DNA of 64,000 bases from contig QZCP01000612.1 of assembly GCA_003956705.1 (NCBI GenBank), positions 81,304 to 145,303 of the forward strand, read 5' to 3'. The stretch is from Brevipalpus yothersi. Taxonomy: Eukaryota; Arthropoda; Arachnida; Trombidiformes; Tenuipalpidae. Shown here in pieces: positions 1 through 13,200 of the stretch; the stretch's first letter is position 1, and every line of letters starts with the position of its first letter. The translations under genes and the position numbers were made by a program. Below the pieces are notes generated by a model, which did not search any database, was not told the origin of the DNA, and saw nothing but the letters and a program-made list of their open reading frames with translations.

Positions 1-7
1 CTCTTAG

Positions 8-343
8 GTTCGCCATGAGTCCAATGATCCAGTTATAACGAAAACTTCCATTATGCTTGGATTGGGTGAGACCAAAGATCAAGTGAAGCAAGCTCTTGAA
101 GACTTACGAGCAATTGATGTTGATTGTGTAACTTTTGGCCAGTACATGCAGCCCACCAAAAGGCATTTGAAAGTAAAAGAATACATTGACCCAGAAGTCT
201 TCAAGTATTGGGAAGACTATGGTAATGAAATGGGCTTCCTGTATGTTGCCAGTGGTCCTTTAGTCCGTTCCTCTTATAAGGCAGGAGAATTTTTTATCAC
301 CAATATTCTAAAAAAGAGGAGAGAAAAAGAGAATAGAACTTAA
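8..343 (+). CDS. LIAS: Lipoyl synthase, last coding exon (C-terminal part)
   Basis: Lipoyl synthase is the mitochondrial radical-SAM enzyme that inserts two sulfurs into octanoyl groups on lipoyl-dependent proteins. Only the C-terminal 111 residues are in the window. Visible family motifs, in order, are ITKTSIMLGLGE, GQYMQPTKRHLKV, FKYWEDYGNEMGF and ASGPLVRSSYKAGEFF, followed by a basic tail ending in a stop at 341-343. The exon start is placed at base 8 because the reading frame meets a stop (TAG at 5-7) that also forms a plausible splice acceptor (ctcttag). Family homology, reduced at first (VRHESNDPVITK), begins directly after it. The two radical-SAM cysteine clusters lie in upstream exons outside the window. 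No frameshift or unusual residue is seen. The neighbour downstream is a long gene-free stretch. Confidence 0.93.
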   Translation, partial: VRHESNDPVITKTSIMLGLGETKDQVKQALEDLRAIDVDCVTFGQYMQPTKRHLKVKEYIDPEVFKYWEDYGNEMGFLYVASGPLVRSSYKAGEFFITNILKKRREKENRT

Positions 344-3063
344 CTTGTTAATGATACGAAAATTTATTTCTGTTTGTTGTTTTTTTAAGTTAACTGTTCA
401 CCAATACTATACAGAACACTATTTTTTCGATAATATGATTGTCAAAAATCCCGTTCCTTTCAAAATTTTATAATTTTAAACAATAGCGCATGAAATCTAA
501 TTTTTTTGACTTTTCGATGGTCTTCCCACCCTGGCTCCACTCCGTTAGTTCTATGATATAGACACCTGATCGGTGAGAACCGCATCACTGAAGACTTCAA
601 ATTACTTCCCATTAGCTTCCTTATTCATCTGGAAAATGAATAAAAGTTTTTCCGATGCCAAACAAGAATCAAATCGAATCATGTAATGGAATCGTGTTGG
701 AAGATTGGTGAAATCAACAAAGAACTCCCACTGAGAAGAATATATTTTGGTTAATTTATCGTCAATTCTGATTTAACATCAATCGAAACCGCATCTCAGT
801 AACTTGAAAATGAATTGACGATTTCATGCTCATCTCATCTTCTGATAGGTTAAAGAAATTTTAATCTCAGCATCTCTATTCTCTAAATTGTTCAGGATAG
901 TTGAACGTCAATGAAGAAGCCCATCTATAGAACGTCAGTCCACAGAGGGCGAACATCTCTTCATTCAAATTCAATTTCAGTTTCTCATCTGCCGCTTAGC
1001 AATTTTATTCGAACTTAGTTCTGGAACCAATTAATATGATATCACTAAGATTGTGGAGGTTTGATCAGTTACTCCAAAAAATCAGAAGCTAGAAAATTGA
1101 TCATTTAATTTTGGATTATCATTTAAGATAGAGGAACCCCAGAAAACGCTGATAAAACCATTTTATGTTTGGCTGATGACCGAATTCCCCTCTCTCCTGG
1201 ATGTTTGAGAGGCTTCATTAAAATAGTAGAATAAGGAGGACATGAAGCAAAGGAAGTCAACTATGATTCAATTGTTAATCTACTTGGTATGCAGTTGTCA
1301 TTGGTATTAGTGGACGAGTCTACATTTGAACTTATCAGCAATCTGAACCCAAATTCCTTGCAGTTTGATTTAGTGTACACTCATCAGTTCAATTTTCCAC
1401 TAAAATTATCAGTAATATGAGTGAAAAGTGGATCGATGAAATTCATCGGTTATGTTTAATACAGCTATTGGATTTGTTTATAAGAAAGCGAGAAAAATAC
1501 ACATGAATCTGATTTTTCAATCAAATATTGACCAGAATTTCTTCAATGACCTTGTTACAATGATATTTTTGATAGAGCTAGGTGAATGTACACTTCCCTG
1601 GATCACTTCTAGGCTTATCAGTCTTGATAGAAAGTGGAAAAGAGTGAGTGAATTTTGGTGATAATCAGAAAATGATGAATGATGAAACTGGGACGAATGA
1701 TGTTCCAGTGAAATGTGAGCATAGCCTTAGGTTACGAGAGAGGGTGATTATGGAAAGTAGATGATGATACTGGTGTTGGCTCATGAATAAAGTGGAAAAG
1801 TATGGCTTTTCCGACTGATGACATCTCGCAACAAGCTGGTCAAAAAAAACAAACCAGCCAGAGAGGACATTCTCATCCATTTATTTTCGAAGATTGATCA
1901 TATGCAAACCGAAAACAGAGCCAGGAGTGAACAAAGTTTATTTACTCTTGCTGCTATCAGCTCCAGTTACTGTACAGAACTTCATATCCATTCCCATGAC
2001 CGCTATTCACATTATTATGAATCTCTCTGGTTTCATGGGACGCTTGTCCACCAAAGCTTGTGGACAGACAAAATATCGATATTTTTCATTTTCAAGAGTT
2101 TTTTCGAGATTCTTGATGAAGAATAGGAAAACTAAAAAATCATCCTGATTTTTGAAGAGGATTCTCATATTCTCTTCCAATCTTTTTCTTATGGGCTAGA
2201 AAAAATTTGAAATTCAAGCTCTGAGAAAAAATAGGGAAGCCATCAAGCATCTATCTTGTTAAGCATATGTAGATCCTCCTTCTTTGAGGCTCACTCAATT
2301 CGTGTCCATCATCATGACTGTTAATGGTCTTTTAGATTTGCCGATTTCAATCACTCTTTGATGTATTCAAAGAGAAAAAAATTTTAATTACATTCTCATT
2401 CTTCGATTGCACACAGCATCAACCATATTTTTAACCGTGCAGAGCGATAACACGCATAAACACAACTGCTCCTATTGTAATACATAAATTGGATAAAAAA
2501 TGTTTAAAACGAGAAAAGTTAAGTTAAGCTATTGAGCTTTTGTTGTCAAAAACAATGATTTCGGAAAAAATTGAGAGGCAAGAAGCTTCACGATGCTCGG
2601 CACAAAGATGGGAATAAAATCTCATCAAATCAATTGAACATCACTTCTGAAAACTTTTTATAGCCCTCATAGTCGAGAGAGCAGATTTTTCGGTGAATTT
2701 TGATCGTCAGAATTCATTTAAATCTAGAAAATAGAGAAGAAGAAAAAAATTTTGAGCAAAAAAGGCCCAAAAAGCGTTGAATGATCAAATTGAAATGCCC
2801 CGAGGCCTGAAACAGGGTGTTTCAAGGCACTTTATCATGTAGTAGAGGGAGAGAGAAAAAGAGAGGAAAAATGAAGAGGAACAAAAAAAGTGAACATCGT
2901 GTTGGTCTGTGAGTTCATTAGTTTTGTTTTAAGAGCGAAAAGAGAAGAAAAAGAGGAGGAGAGAGAAGAGAGATGAGTAAAAGAATCGGACATCAGCGAT
3001 ATACAATATTTCCGATGGCTGGAGCTTGGCCACTTCTTTTTTTTTGCCTCTAATTTAGGAGTG
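344..3063. other. Gene-free stretch downstream of LIAS
   Basis: This is AT-rich DNA with scattered short ORFs of 60-100 codons that show no recognisable family motif. It should include the LIAS 3' UTR. An AATAAA hexamer occurs near 638, about 300 bp after the stop, but I cannot tell whether it is the polyadenylation site used. Purine-rich runs occur near 2845-2970. Nothing else is supported. Confidence 0.5.
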
Positions 3064-3222
3064 ATGATGAATTATCTCTTCAGATTCTCGTATAAAATGC
3101 TCGTGCTCACCTCTGGACTGCTTATGCTGAGCATCATGAGCCCAGCCATGTACATTCGATACTTGGACGCAGGCCACATCTTAGACTGGAGAAGAAGGAG
3201 ATGGACTGAGAAAAGAGGCTGA
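3064..3222. other. GC-raised patch, candidate small coding exon (strand ambiguous)
   Basis: This patch has clearly more G and C than its surroundings, and both strands read as plausible protein. The plus strand has an ATG at 3064 and a 52-codon ORF to a TGA at 3220-3222. It has a hydrophobic N-terminal stretch (MLVLTSGLLMLSIMSPAMYI) followed by an arginine-rich DWRRRRW segment, like a signal peptide plus a dibasic site. The minus strand has an ATG near 3182 opening a peptide that begins MWPASKYRMYMAGLMMLSIS, and reaches a good donor (CCAGAG|gtgagc), as in a first exon encoding a signal sequence. I recognise no family on either strand. It may be a real exon on one strand with the other as its shadow, or chance. 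Confidence 0.2.
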
Positions 3223-6200
3223 GAGGAGATCAGTTTTCATTTTTCGGACCTTCATTTTGGGCTAAAAAGCAGTGAAAACATTTGATTCACTTTCACGCTC
3301 TGGAAAGAAAATTTTTTCAACCTCTCACGTTTTGTTGCCCTCCCGAATTATGATTCTTTTCCTCTCTCTTTTTGGGAACATGTCAGGCCCACTTGATAGT
3401 TAAGCCTCCCTTCTCTATGATTTTTTCTTCTTCTTCTTCATCTCCGTTTTCGTCTTCTTCTTCAATCTTCTATCTGGGATGGCAATTTCCGATTATATGT
3501 TGGAGCTTCAATTCTCATCAGAATTCAATCAGCTAATTAATCGTTATGTTCATGAGAGTTTCCTCCCATACATATGTGTAAGTGTGTGTTTGTATGTTTA
3601 AGCTTAGCAGGAACAAGGATTTTTCTTTGCTTTTTTAGCCATTTTAAAAGAAAAATCTATCATTAGATTGTATCAAATGATCTTATATGATCTTCAGATT
3701 GAAAGATACACAAACAAAAAGATCTTAAAAGTAGCGAGAATGCATCATTTTAAATCGTTGAGAGGTTGGAGAAAATATGTTCCCGAAAAGAGTAATAAAA
3801 TTTAGTGAAACTAAATGAGAAACAAACTGAAAATGTTCATTTAAATCGCTACTTCATCTAGCTGGAAATCCTTCAGGGTATCATTCAAAATATGATAGAA
3901 ATATGAACATAAATAAGTGAATAATAAAGGGCTCAATTTGATGGTTACTTAATTACTTTTACATGCAAAATAGTTTTCATCGCGTGTGTTATTCATCTTG
4001 GGAATTTAATGAGACAAATTTTCGAATTTATTCAGATACCAAATCCGATATTCATACCTATCCAGTGGAAGAAAACTCTTTGGCAATTTCCTTGCCCAGG
4101 ATATTGAGCCAATTTCGTTAGTTCGAACTGAAAGTATCAGAACTCGAGCAAAGATCAAAACCTCAGTCCAAAGAGCTATTCAGTTAAATCCAGAGCGTAA
4201 AAACTCAAAACTGTAATGAAAGTGGCCTTTATTTGGCCAGGGACTCGATAAAATCGGGATGAAAGCTGAAATCTTTCATTAAGTTATGAATTCGAAGTAT
4301 AATAGCTGAATAGAACTACCAATAAGCTTAATAAAGGAGAATTGAACTATTTTCTGAGCGATTGATACGTTATTGATCAGAGTTCCAGAGGATAATCTCC
4401 ATTTAAGGAGTAAACATGTAGAATAGAGGGTATAAAATCACCTAACCAAGTGTAGTTCAGTTCATTTGGAGTAGTTTAATTGGAAAACTTACCTATTTGT
4501 TATGAAAATTCGTCTTGTAGGAAAGTTTTACATTCAGCTAGATGTTTAAATCTAAAATTTTCTCATCTACTCATCTGTATTTTGATGCTTAGACCCAAGA
4601 TCTATGTTAATTCAACGGGAGAAAACTCATCAGCAACTGTTCTCCCGAAAACAATGGTTTAGAGGCAATTTTTGTTCAGAAGATTCGATTAATTTGAGAA
4701 AGAAGTACCAGAATTTGGATTAAACATCCAATGAACGTGTGAGAGATTCCAGGCATCAAACTATTTGGTTGAGCTTAGAGAGTGAGAATTCAAACATCTA
4801 GATGAAATTCTGGTAAAAACGTCAATTTTTTGATAAAAATTGAGCGCTACCAGGAAAAAAACTAACTGGGATCTGTTTGTAACTTGGAACAATTCTTAAT
4901 TAGAAATAGGAACACGGATCTTGATGAAAAAGCTATGAATAAACTCAAAAGAGAAGATGAAACTGAAACTGAAAGATCATTTCATCTATTTTTGACTAAT
5001 TGACACAAAAAATGAGATCTATTTGAAGAGTTTTGTTTGACAACCTAAATGAGATCCCCTCTAGTTACAGAAATTCACAAAGACCATCAATTTATCATTA
5101 GACCCTGACTCTTGCTCAATTTTGAAAGGTTCAATTGGTAACCAAGCTCACCAAGAATTCATGATACAGCTGAAATTTTTCCCGATTTGTCGAGTGAATG
5201 AATCTTCTGGCCCCATTTGGGTTCATTTAAATCAATCTTAACCAAATTGAATGGTATGCATCTTGCTGTCAACCTTATGATTGAATTGACTATTACTAGA
5301 CTTCAGGTGAATTCGAATCATATAAGATCAAAAAATCTTCTTTTTTTTTAGTGTTCTGAGAGTACAATTGTGAGAATCCTTTCCTGCTTCATCTCAATCA
5401 TCACGGTAATATCTTACGGGAATACAATTTTCTTTCACTACTCTCACACTCTTTCGCACCATGGAATAAAATTTATGATGCCATTTATTAGCATAAAAGT
5501 ATAAGATGCAGAACAAATTCGACAAGTCATAAAGTAAGAGAGAGGCTATAAAGCCAATGGAATTGTTGATTCTATTTGATTCATAATTTTATTTATAGCA
5601 CCATTAAATGTAATCGGAAACCTCTCTGATGGCTTATTATTATACACTGGTGAACAGTATTGTAAAGAAATACATGATATTCTCAGTTTTCGATATTTGT
5701 GAGACTTTTTCCGAGTCTTTTACACCTTTTGACGTTTCGCTCTTTTAAGGAGTCCAATTTTTTGTCGATTTAGCCCACTGTCTGCCATCCAGGTGTCCAA
5801 ATGATTTTTTGAGTTTCCATTTCCTATCACAGGTACTCTAAACTTGAGACAGAAGAGATGGATGAGAAAATGAACCAAGAATTCAGAAGATAGTGCAGAT
5901 AGCATCCATGTCCCGTTATGATGGCCAAATGAGCTTCCAAATCTACGGACTATCTTGGAATAAAGGCATGATCATATTTCACATGAGAACAATATGATAT
6001 GATGTCTAGTTATTTGAGGCGTCATTCCAGCAATAATCCTGTGACATTTTCCTCTATCAGAAATAAAATCCAATCGATTTGGACTATTGCTCTCATTTAA
6101 ATGAGTGTCCATGTAATCCATTGATATTTGAGATTTTATTTTGAATCTTATCAAAAGGCTAGCCAAGAAATCAGTTTATAAGGACGGCAGTAAAACTCTT

Positions 6201-8130
6201 ATTGATGCTCCAAATGTTTAGCAAAAGCATTGATCTATCCGAAAGAAAATGCTCAGTGAGATAAAATACATAGAAGTTGTAGATCTTTTGAAACTGTATC
6301 TCTGCGGAGAGGGCATTACATGACTTTTGTAAGACCATTCGTATCAAAACAAACGATAAACTTCGGAATAAATTATGATTAATTTCAAGTTAAACTATAT
6401 CATTACCTGTGTTCATCTCTCACACTCAATAATGTGGTGTCTAAGAATTCTCCCAGCAACATCTCTATTTACCTGATGGAGGCATTAAGGATCCATATTT
6501 CATCAAAAATTTTGTTCTCCTTTGTGCTCAACTCAGTCAACTTTTTCTTTGTACCTCAATCAAATGCGTTCATCATTCTTACATGAGATAGTCATGATGA
6601 TCGGCTGTTCAATTTTCAATACTCTGATGAATGATGATGAAAGCTGCTTTCTATCTCTTATCAAACCTCACAATCCATTACTTCCTGGGAAGTGTATTCG
6701 CTCTCTTTTTCCACATGTCTTCAACATTCTCTCCTTCCAGAGGCTTTTTACTCAATGTCTTGCTGGAACACGCAATTTTTTCCTGAATTCAGCCCAAAAT
6801 GTGATTCAATTTCCGTTTCCTTTGATTAAACACAGAAGCATCAAAATGATAATAAAAGTTTTCTCCACCAGTTTTTGAATACCTAGCAGTACTCGCTCAC
6901 GTAGAGGATTTCCTCACTTATGAACACACTCTTTTGCATTTTCCATGAAAAAATAGTTAAACTAGCAAAATTTCATGAACCGAAAAAGACACCTGAAAAA
7001 TTCAATCTCCTCCCATCACACCAATACATTTGACTCTCTCTCATTTCCTTCTCGTTTTGAGCTAAAACCAGAACTTTCATGATGGATCGTGTTATATTGT
7101 CACATCAATTCAATATTATTCTCTTCAATTTTCATCCAATAGACACGATCGTCTATGAGAAGATTCTCGATATCATCTCGAAAGCAACTTGCAATCGAGG
7201 TAAAATGCTAGTCACAGAAGATGAAGTAAGAAATTCCAATAGATGGGGAAGGAGGAGTCAAGGGTGGTACTTCCAGCGTCTTAAATTGCTCAAGAGGCCT
7301 AGAAGGAGGAGCCAAGTTTGTTGTGTTGGTAAAAAGGCGGAGTTTGCGGGAAAAGATCAGGAAAACAGATGAAAACGATTAGAGAAAGTCTGACTCCAGG
7401 GTGAGTTGAAGTTGGACGAGATGGATTGAGTTTTCTATTTCATGATACTTTTGACTTAAAATTTTCATCCAAAAATTACATAAGAACAACTCTCACATTC
7501 TTCAGTTGATATGATTACAATACTTTTATTTACATACTAAGTTTGGTTCCAGATTTTTTTCCATGTATATCTTGAGCTGTGATTCCTTTGGTAATATCAT
7601 TTTCCCAAAGTTTTTCTAATCCCATCGGTGTAACAGTTCATCGGATTAGAAGCTGAAAAGAAATTGAGCTTGAAGCAGTTTCGCATCAAGCCAACTGGGT
7701 TTTGGTAAAATTTTATCTCTTGCCATGAGCGTTTGCTCAGTCTGATTCTGTTCCGATCAAGTCGAATAAAAATTCAAATATGATGATCATATTCATCGAT
7801 ACGAATCGGATGCCTTCTAGCTGGAAACTATTGCTTATATAATTGTTCTTGGATGAGTTTTTTCTTCTCAACTGTATCTATGGTTTACTTCTTTTTGAGC
7901 GATGAGGATTGAGTTGAGGGAAGAAAGATGGATTGAAAAAGAGAGGGTAAAAATCATGAACAAAAAAAGCAATCCAATTGATGTCGCGACGAGATGAGAG
8001 GGTCCATGAAAGTGATCCATCATTTATTTTTATTCATAAAATCCATTTCATTTATGTTCCACTGGAAGGAGCGTTCATATTATTTCTCATCTTTTGCCTA
8101 TTCTTCCATTACATACACTCACATCACTCG
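3223..8130. other. Gene-free stretch
   Basis: Many short ORFs occur, the longest a 118-codon plus-strand frame at 6522-6878, but none carries a known motif, glycine/proline pattern or splice context that would support it. A short stretch near 7210-7345 is somewhat GC-rich and open on both strands, but I cannot support a gene there. The rest appears to be intergenic or deep intronic AT-rich DNA. Confidence 0.45.
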
Positions 8131-8154
8131 ATTTTCTCTCTCTCTCTCTCTCTT
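8131..8154. repeat. (CT)n microsatellite
   Basis: Short uninterrupted CT array about 0.6 kb beyond the 3' end of the GMC gene. Confidence 0.9.
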
Positions 8155-8774
8155 TGAATGATGATAATCTTTAACCATCCACAGGCTTTCTTCACTCTTT
8201 TTCTCTCCTCTCTCTCATCCAATACATGGAACACTTGAGTGGATATTCCATAAGCCACAAGCGTCATCATCCATACCACTCATCTTTACTCTATTGTTCC
8301 AGCACTTTTGCAGTGAAGATTGAATCTTCGAAAATGAGAAATAACTAACTAGTTAACTCTTCAAGAAAATAAGGAGGAATCAAAGATTGCGACTGTAAGA
8401 ATAGGACTGAAATGAAGAAATGGAAGCTAATTCTCTCATTAACACCCACAAAAATACCCAATCATTCATGCATGTTAATCCCCAATACTACCGGTAAATC
8501 AAAAACAATCCGATTCTTAGTTGAGAAAAATGATGACATTTTGAGAACACAGGAACAAAAATTGCACAAGAATGCTGAATATGACCAGTATTTGAGCCAT
8601 AAAGACTGATCTGAACAGCATTCACTATATTATTGCTCAAGTAAATGTTTGTTGGATTTAGGCAAAGAGATTTTCATCCATTTTCTTGATCCTATCGAGA
8701 CTTCTTCATCAGTAGACGATAAAGAGAAGAAGAGAGAAGAATAGTAACAGCTGATTCATATGAATCCGTCACAG

Positions 8775-10243
8775 TTAGACATCATGATAATCTGATCCAG
8801 TATTCAATAAGCTCACATATTTGAGGGCAGATTTTAAATTTTCCACAGGAGGAAGGAGAGGCTCCAATTTTCTCCTCTTGATAATATCAGCACCTTTCTC
8901 TCCGATCATGATACAGGGGCCATTTGTATTAGCAGTGACAAGCTCTGGCATGATAGATGAATCAATGACACGTAGATCTTTGATTCCTCTAACTCGAAGC
9001 TGAGGATCTAACACTTCCGTTTCATCATCTTTATCACCCATTTTACAGGTACCAACCTGATGGTAACTAGTGATCGTTATTGTCTGAGCAAGACATTTGT
9101 AAAATTCATCTGATCCTTGGCGATGTTTCTCACATCCCGGAAGTGTATTGAGGAATGGTTCTGATCCTAGTTTTCCTCTAGCAACTTTGGATTCAACGAT
9201 TCTGGCAGCTAATTTCAACGCCTCAACCACTACATCTAAATCACGTTCGTCTTCATAGTAATTCTGATGTATAATGGGATCATCTTCTATTTTTTTACTT
9301 GCCAAACGAAAATATCCTCTATTCCTTGCTCTATAGTTACCAGCATATATGAAAAAACCATCTTTATAAGAATTTGGAACAAAATATTGCCTTGTAACTT
9401 CCGGTTTGTAGTCATAAATGTACTCTGGAAGTGAAAGGGTGATTAAGAATGACTCCTAATGTAGTATCGTATCCTCACCATTAATAAAATTTGAGAAAAC
9501 TGAGCCAGTTAAAGATCCGATGAAGCCAAGGCTAATATCTGGCCTTTCGTCCATTGCATATTTGGATCTGAAAAATCCTTTATACTCATTTCCCGCCACT
9601 CCAAATGGTCCACCATAATTATCAGCATACATTTGAGCCATTCGAACTATCTGTTCGGTTCTGATATAAACTGTTGATGTATTGTATCGAGATGTGTAGA
9701 GCAGGAATGTTTTTGGATGATCTTGAAGGTTTTCACCAACACCAGATAAACTAGCAATTACTGGTATACCAAATTTTTCGAGCTCTTCCTTCGGACCAAT
9801 ACCAGAGAGCATCAAAAGTCTAGGAGAATTCAGTGCTCCAGCAGATAAGATGACCTCTTTTCTCGCTTCAACTTGATGGAATTTACCATCTTTTTTGTAC
9901 TCAACACCATCAGCATGCTTACTCTTAGGATCAATCAAAATTCGGTGCACAGCATTGATGACAATATCTAAGTTCTTGCGCTTCGATGCTGAGCTTAGAT
10001 AAGCTCTACCAGCTGAGCATCTCTGACCATTCTCGATATTCTGCTGTCCAAGAAAAAAACGCGTCTGATTCATTCCATTACCATCCCCCATAGGAAGATT
10101 TAAAGATCTGGTCGATTCTATCATGATTTGTTCAAACAGTGAAGGCTCTCGAATACCTGTCAGACACAATGGTCCATCAGTTCCATAAGCCATATTTGGG
10201 CTCACAACCACAGATGAAAACTTGTACCAGGGAAGCATCAATC
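8775..10243 (-). CDS. GMC-family oxidoreductase (glucose dehydrogenase/oxidase-like), 5'-incomplete
   Basis: GMC enzymes are FAD flavoproteins that oxidise alcohols or sugars; arthropod members include glucose dehydrogenase and ecdysone oxidase. Two exons are visible on the minus strand, 10243-9479 and 9424-8775, joined across a 54 nt intron, giving about 470 residues. Motifs in order are LMLPWYKFSS and YGTDGPL, a CSAGRAYL segment, VEARKEVILSAGALNSP running into LLMLSGIGP (the second GMC signature), GVGENLQDHP, RGYFRLASKK, then the C-terminal SYHQVGTCKMG with the expected catalytic histidine and TANTNGPCIMIGEKGADII. The stop is at 8775-8777. The family is usually about 570-640 residues; the missing part is the N-terminal ADP-binding fold (GxGxxG), which I could not find upstream. 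The exon start at 10243 is a guess from an acceptor (cttacag) next to the first family-like residues; the frame stays open to 10439 with sequence unlike GMC proteins. The substrate cannot be inferred. Confidence 0.9.
9425..9478 (-). other. Short intron in the GMC gene
   Basis: On the minus strand the 5' end is AATG|gtgagg and the 3' end is cttccag|AGTAC. Reading through it gives a premature stop, while removing the 54 nt restores one frame that runs from FSNFIN into EYIYDYKPEVTRQYF and on to the conserved C-terminal motifs. The very short length is typical of compact arthropod introns. Confidence 0.88.
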
Positions 10244-13200
10244 CTGTAAGTCTGTCCAGGAATGCAAACTCGGTAAAAATCTTATGAAGTAAAATCAATA
10301 TCTCTAAATAAATTATCATAAATGAAGCAATATATACCAACACCTCTGTGCAGTTGCCTTTCTCACTCTCAATTGCATTCTTTGTACGCTCGATAAAGCA
10401 AACAATCGACCAGTTAAATAATGTCCACTTTGGTCTCACTTTCGGGTACTGTTGATCCAGCAGAAAATTCTTTCATGTTCACTTTCTCGTTTGATCTCCA
10501 TTTTGTGGATGATAAATAGAACCTGTCTTCAACAATCGATTAGGTACACCTTCACAAAGCCAAAGTTAAGCTGGAAGAATGGTGCAGAATGGTGTTGCCG
10601 ACAAGCTAGTGGTTAATAGAGTTGGTCACTAGCAGGAATCAAGTGTTGGACTCTACTCCACCGTGAAATGGGCAAACATTTATCAATAGACCAACAGCCT
10701 GTAGCCTACAATTGATCACCCCACAATCGATGAATCGGATACCTTGGTGAGGATCATCTTACATCTTTGTGTGGTTGATGGAAGATGAAGATGGAGAAGG
10801 AGGAGGAAAAAGAGGAAGGGGTGGTAGAAGAGGAGGAGAGGGAACAAAATAGAGATGGAAAAAAGAAAGTAAAAAGGGCATGAATAGTGGATGAGAAGAA
10901 GTGGGTGATGAGTGATCCTGCTGACCAGTGACAAGGCAAAAACAGTTGGAAAACAGTGTACTGTGTCACTGTTAAGTGATCGAGAGATGTCAAGCTCATG
11001 TTCGATATTGTTTCATGCATCTCGAGTAAGCTTAGCTAAGACCGAGGAAAGATGAAGGAGAAAATCTGGGCTCAATTCTGAAGAATATTGTTTCTCACAT
11101 AGAAACATCAGCAGAAAGATACTCTCACTAGATACCTAGCAATGAGCATCTTCACTGAGTATTCCCGTGACAATTTTGTTGAGAGCTCAGTTTTTGAAAA
11201 ACCCGCAGAGAGATCATGATAAGATTTTCTTCCTCTAGGATTTTTGCCTCTCTCTCTCTCTCTCTCCATCTTCATTTCTACAGCGAGAATCAATTCATTC
11301 ATCTCTTCTGTCACCCAACTTGATCCTTTTTTCTTCTCATTTCTATTTGAACATCATTCGTAGATTTCGATGGCAAAAAAATCCCCATTTCATCATTACC
11401 GCGAGATGATAAGTGTTCGATTGTTTCTGCCTCTTCCGCTACGCTATAAGGTAGTTCTTGGATGCTCTAAGATCTTTCATCACAATTTGCGCTCTTAAGA
11501 CCTCTTCAGCCAGAAGTAGTTCCTAATATTTAAGATCGAAATTTTGAGGATTGTCATGGAACAACCCTGTCCAGTGAATTTTTTGATGAATTATGAAACC
11601 CTCAGTTTCAATATTTTCCAATTAAGAAGGACAGAAAATAAGATCCTTATTCAACTGTAAGGGCCAAATAATAAGTAATTTTTGTTTCTCTCTAGTATTT
11701 CAGGATGAGTCTATATTCAAGATTGTGACTCTTCAGTTTCAAGAAACTCTGGATACAAGACGTAAGGAAATCGGTTTCAATGGAGAAATGAATCTTTTCA
11801 GATGTACAGGATTACCAGTTTGCTCTTTGTTGAGGCTATTTTTTCATCTATACATTGCAGAGAGCTTTAAACACAAACTTCTCAGTGAGCCTTTTCATAG
11901 GGTACCATTCAAAATTAGCGAGAAAAGAATAAAAGAGAAAAGAAACTATCTCTTCATGTTTAATAGCGATTTTAATATTTCATTCGAAGGAGTGAGCAAG
12001 TACGAAAAATAAAAGAATACACGAATAAAAAGAGTCCACAAATGGCTTGAAACATGTATCAAAATGTGATATTGACTAGCAAGTGAAGCAACTTGGATGA
12101 TATTCTTGCCCGGAATGGCCATTATTCTCTTCCTCTCTCCCTTCACATGAGTTTTTTTACTCTTCCTCATTATCATCTCATCCATCTAGCAATATCAACA
12201 TGTTCATTCTGTTCCCCTATTCTTTTTCATCTTGAATTGAATTTTCAATGAGAATAAACTGCACACTAGACGATCTTCCCTTGTTTATACAAGATGGAAC
12301 TGAAGAAGTGAAACAGGCTTCTTGGTTATGAGTCCAAGTCCACGCAGAAGAGACCCAGCAAAAGTCAGGTTGCTTTAGGCGTGGAAAAGAGTCATTCTTT
12401 CGTAGCGATTACTACCACTTCAACTCGTACAATGATTATCTTGAGCATCATTCATTTCTATTTGAGACAGTTCATGAACGATCATAATTATCACAGTGAG
12501 CTTGTTTGAATTCATGTATATTCACCATAGTCTCTGGATGTTGTGTGTGTGAACAGAATTCTGGTGAGAAGGAGGAGCATATTCAAATGAGTCCACAACT
12601 AGAGAGAATTGAGTGAGGAGGGGAAACTAAACTGAACAGGAAGAGCAGGTACAGAGAAATAAAATATCTACATAATTGATCATATTTGGGAGAAGAGAAA
12701 TCTAGACGGATAAAAAGTGATTGCCAGATGATTTAGAATTAGGGGGGAATTTAGATAGACTGACTCTGAATAAAAAATACTAAAATCCAATAGAAATCAT
12801 CAGATTTGTTCCTAAAATTCGATTTGAATGGACTCAAGCCCACTTTTAACATAATTCCAGAACTCTGTTTATGATTCCCACCATATTCTAAACTCTCGAT
12901 GGTTGAGTGAGGAAAAATTTCGGTGCAGATTCTCCTAAATCTTATCTTATTGAGTAAATTACTGTTGACTAGACTATATGGATTGTCAGTTTCTCAATTT
13001 TTATGAAATGAGGCGAAGACCTTCATCAGGTGTTGAATTCAGAGCTGGATGAGAATTGAGAGAGATACAATTCACTGTTGGATCATATTAGAATTTTTTA
13101 GGAATACTATCACCATTTTCAGTGAAGCGAAATCTGAAAAATGAATGCGATTAAAAAGCATGAGTGTGCATTTCGATTTATAGTTCTTCAATGAATGGAA

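Noticed and set aside
6522..6878. 118-codon plus-strand ORF
   Set aside because: No family motif, ordinary AT-rich composition and no supporting splice sites.
7079..7372. 97-codon ORF with a basic GC-richer 3' half
   Set aside because: Both strands are open over part of it and no motif is recognisable. The evidence is too weak to call a gene.
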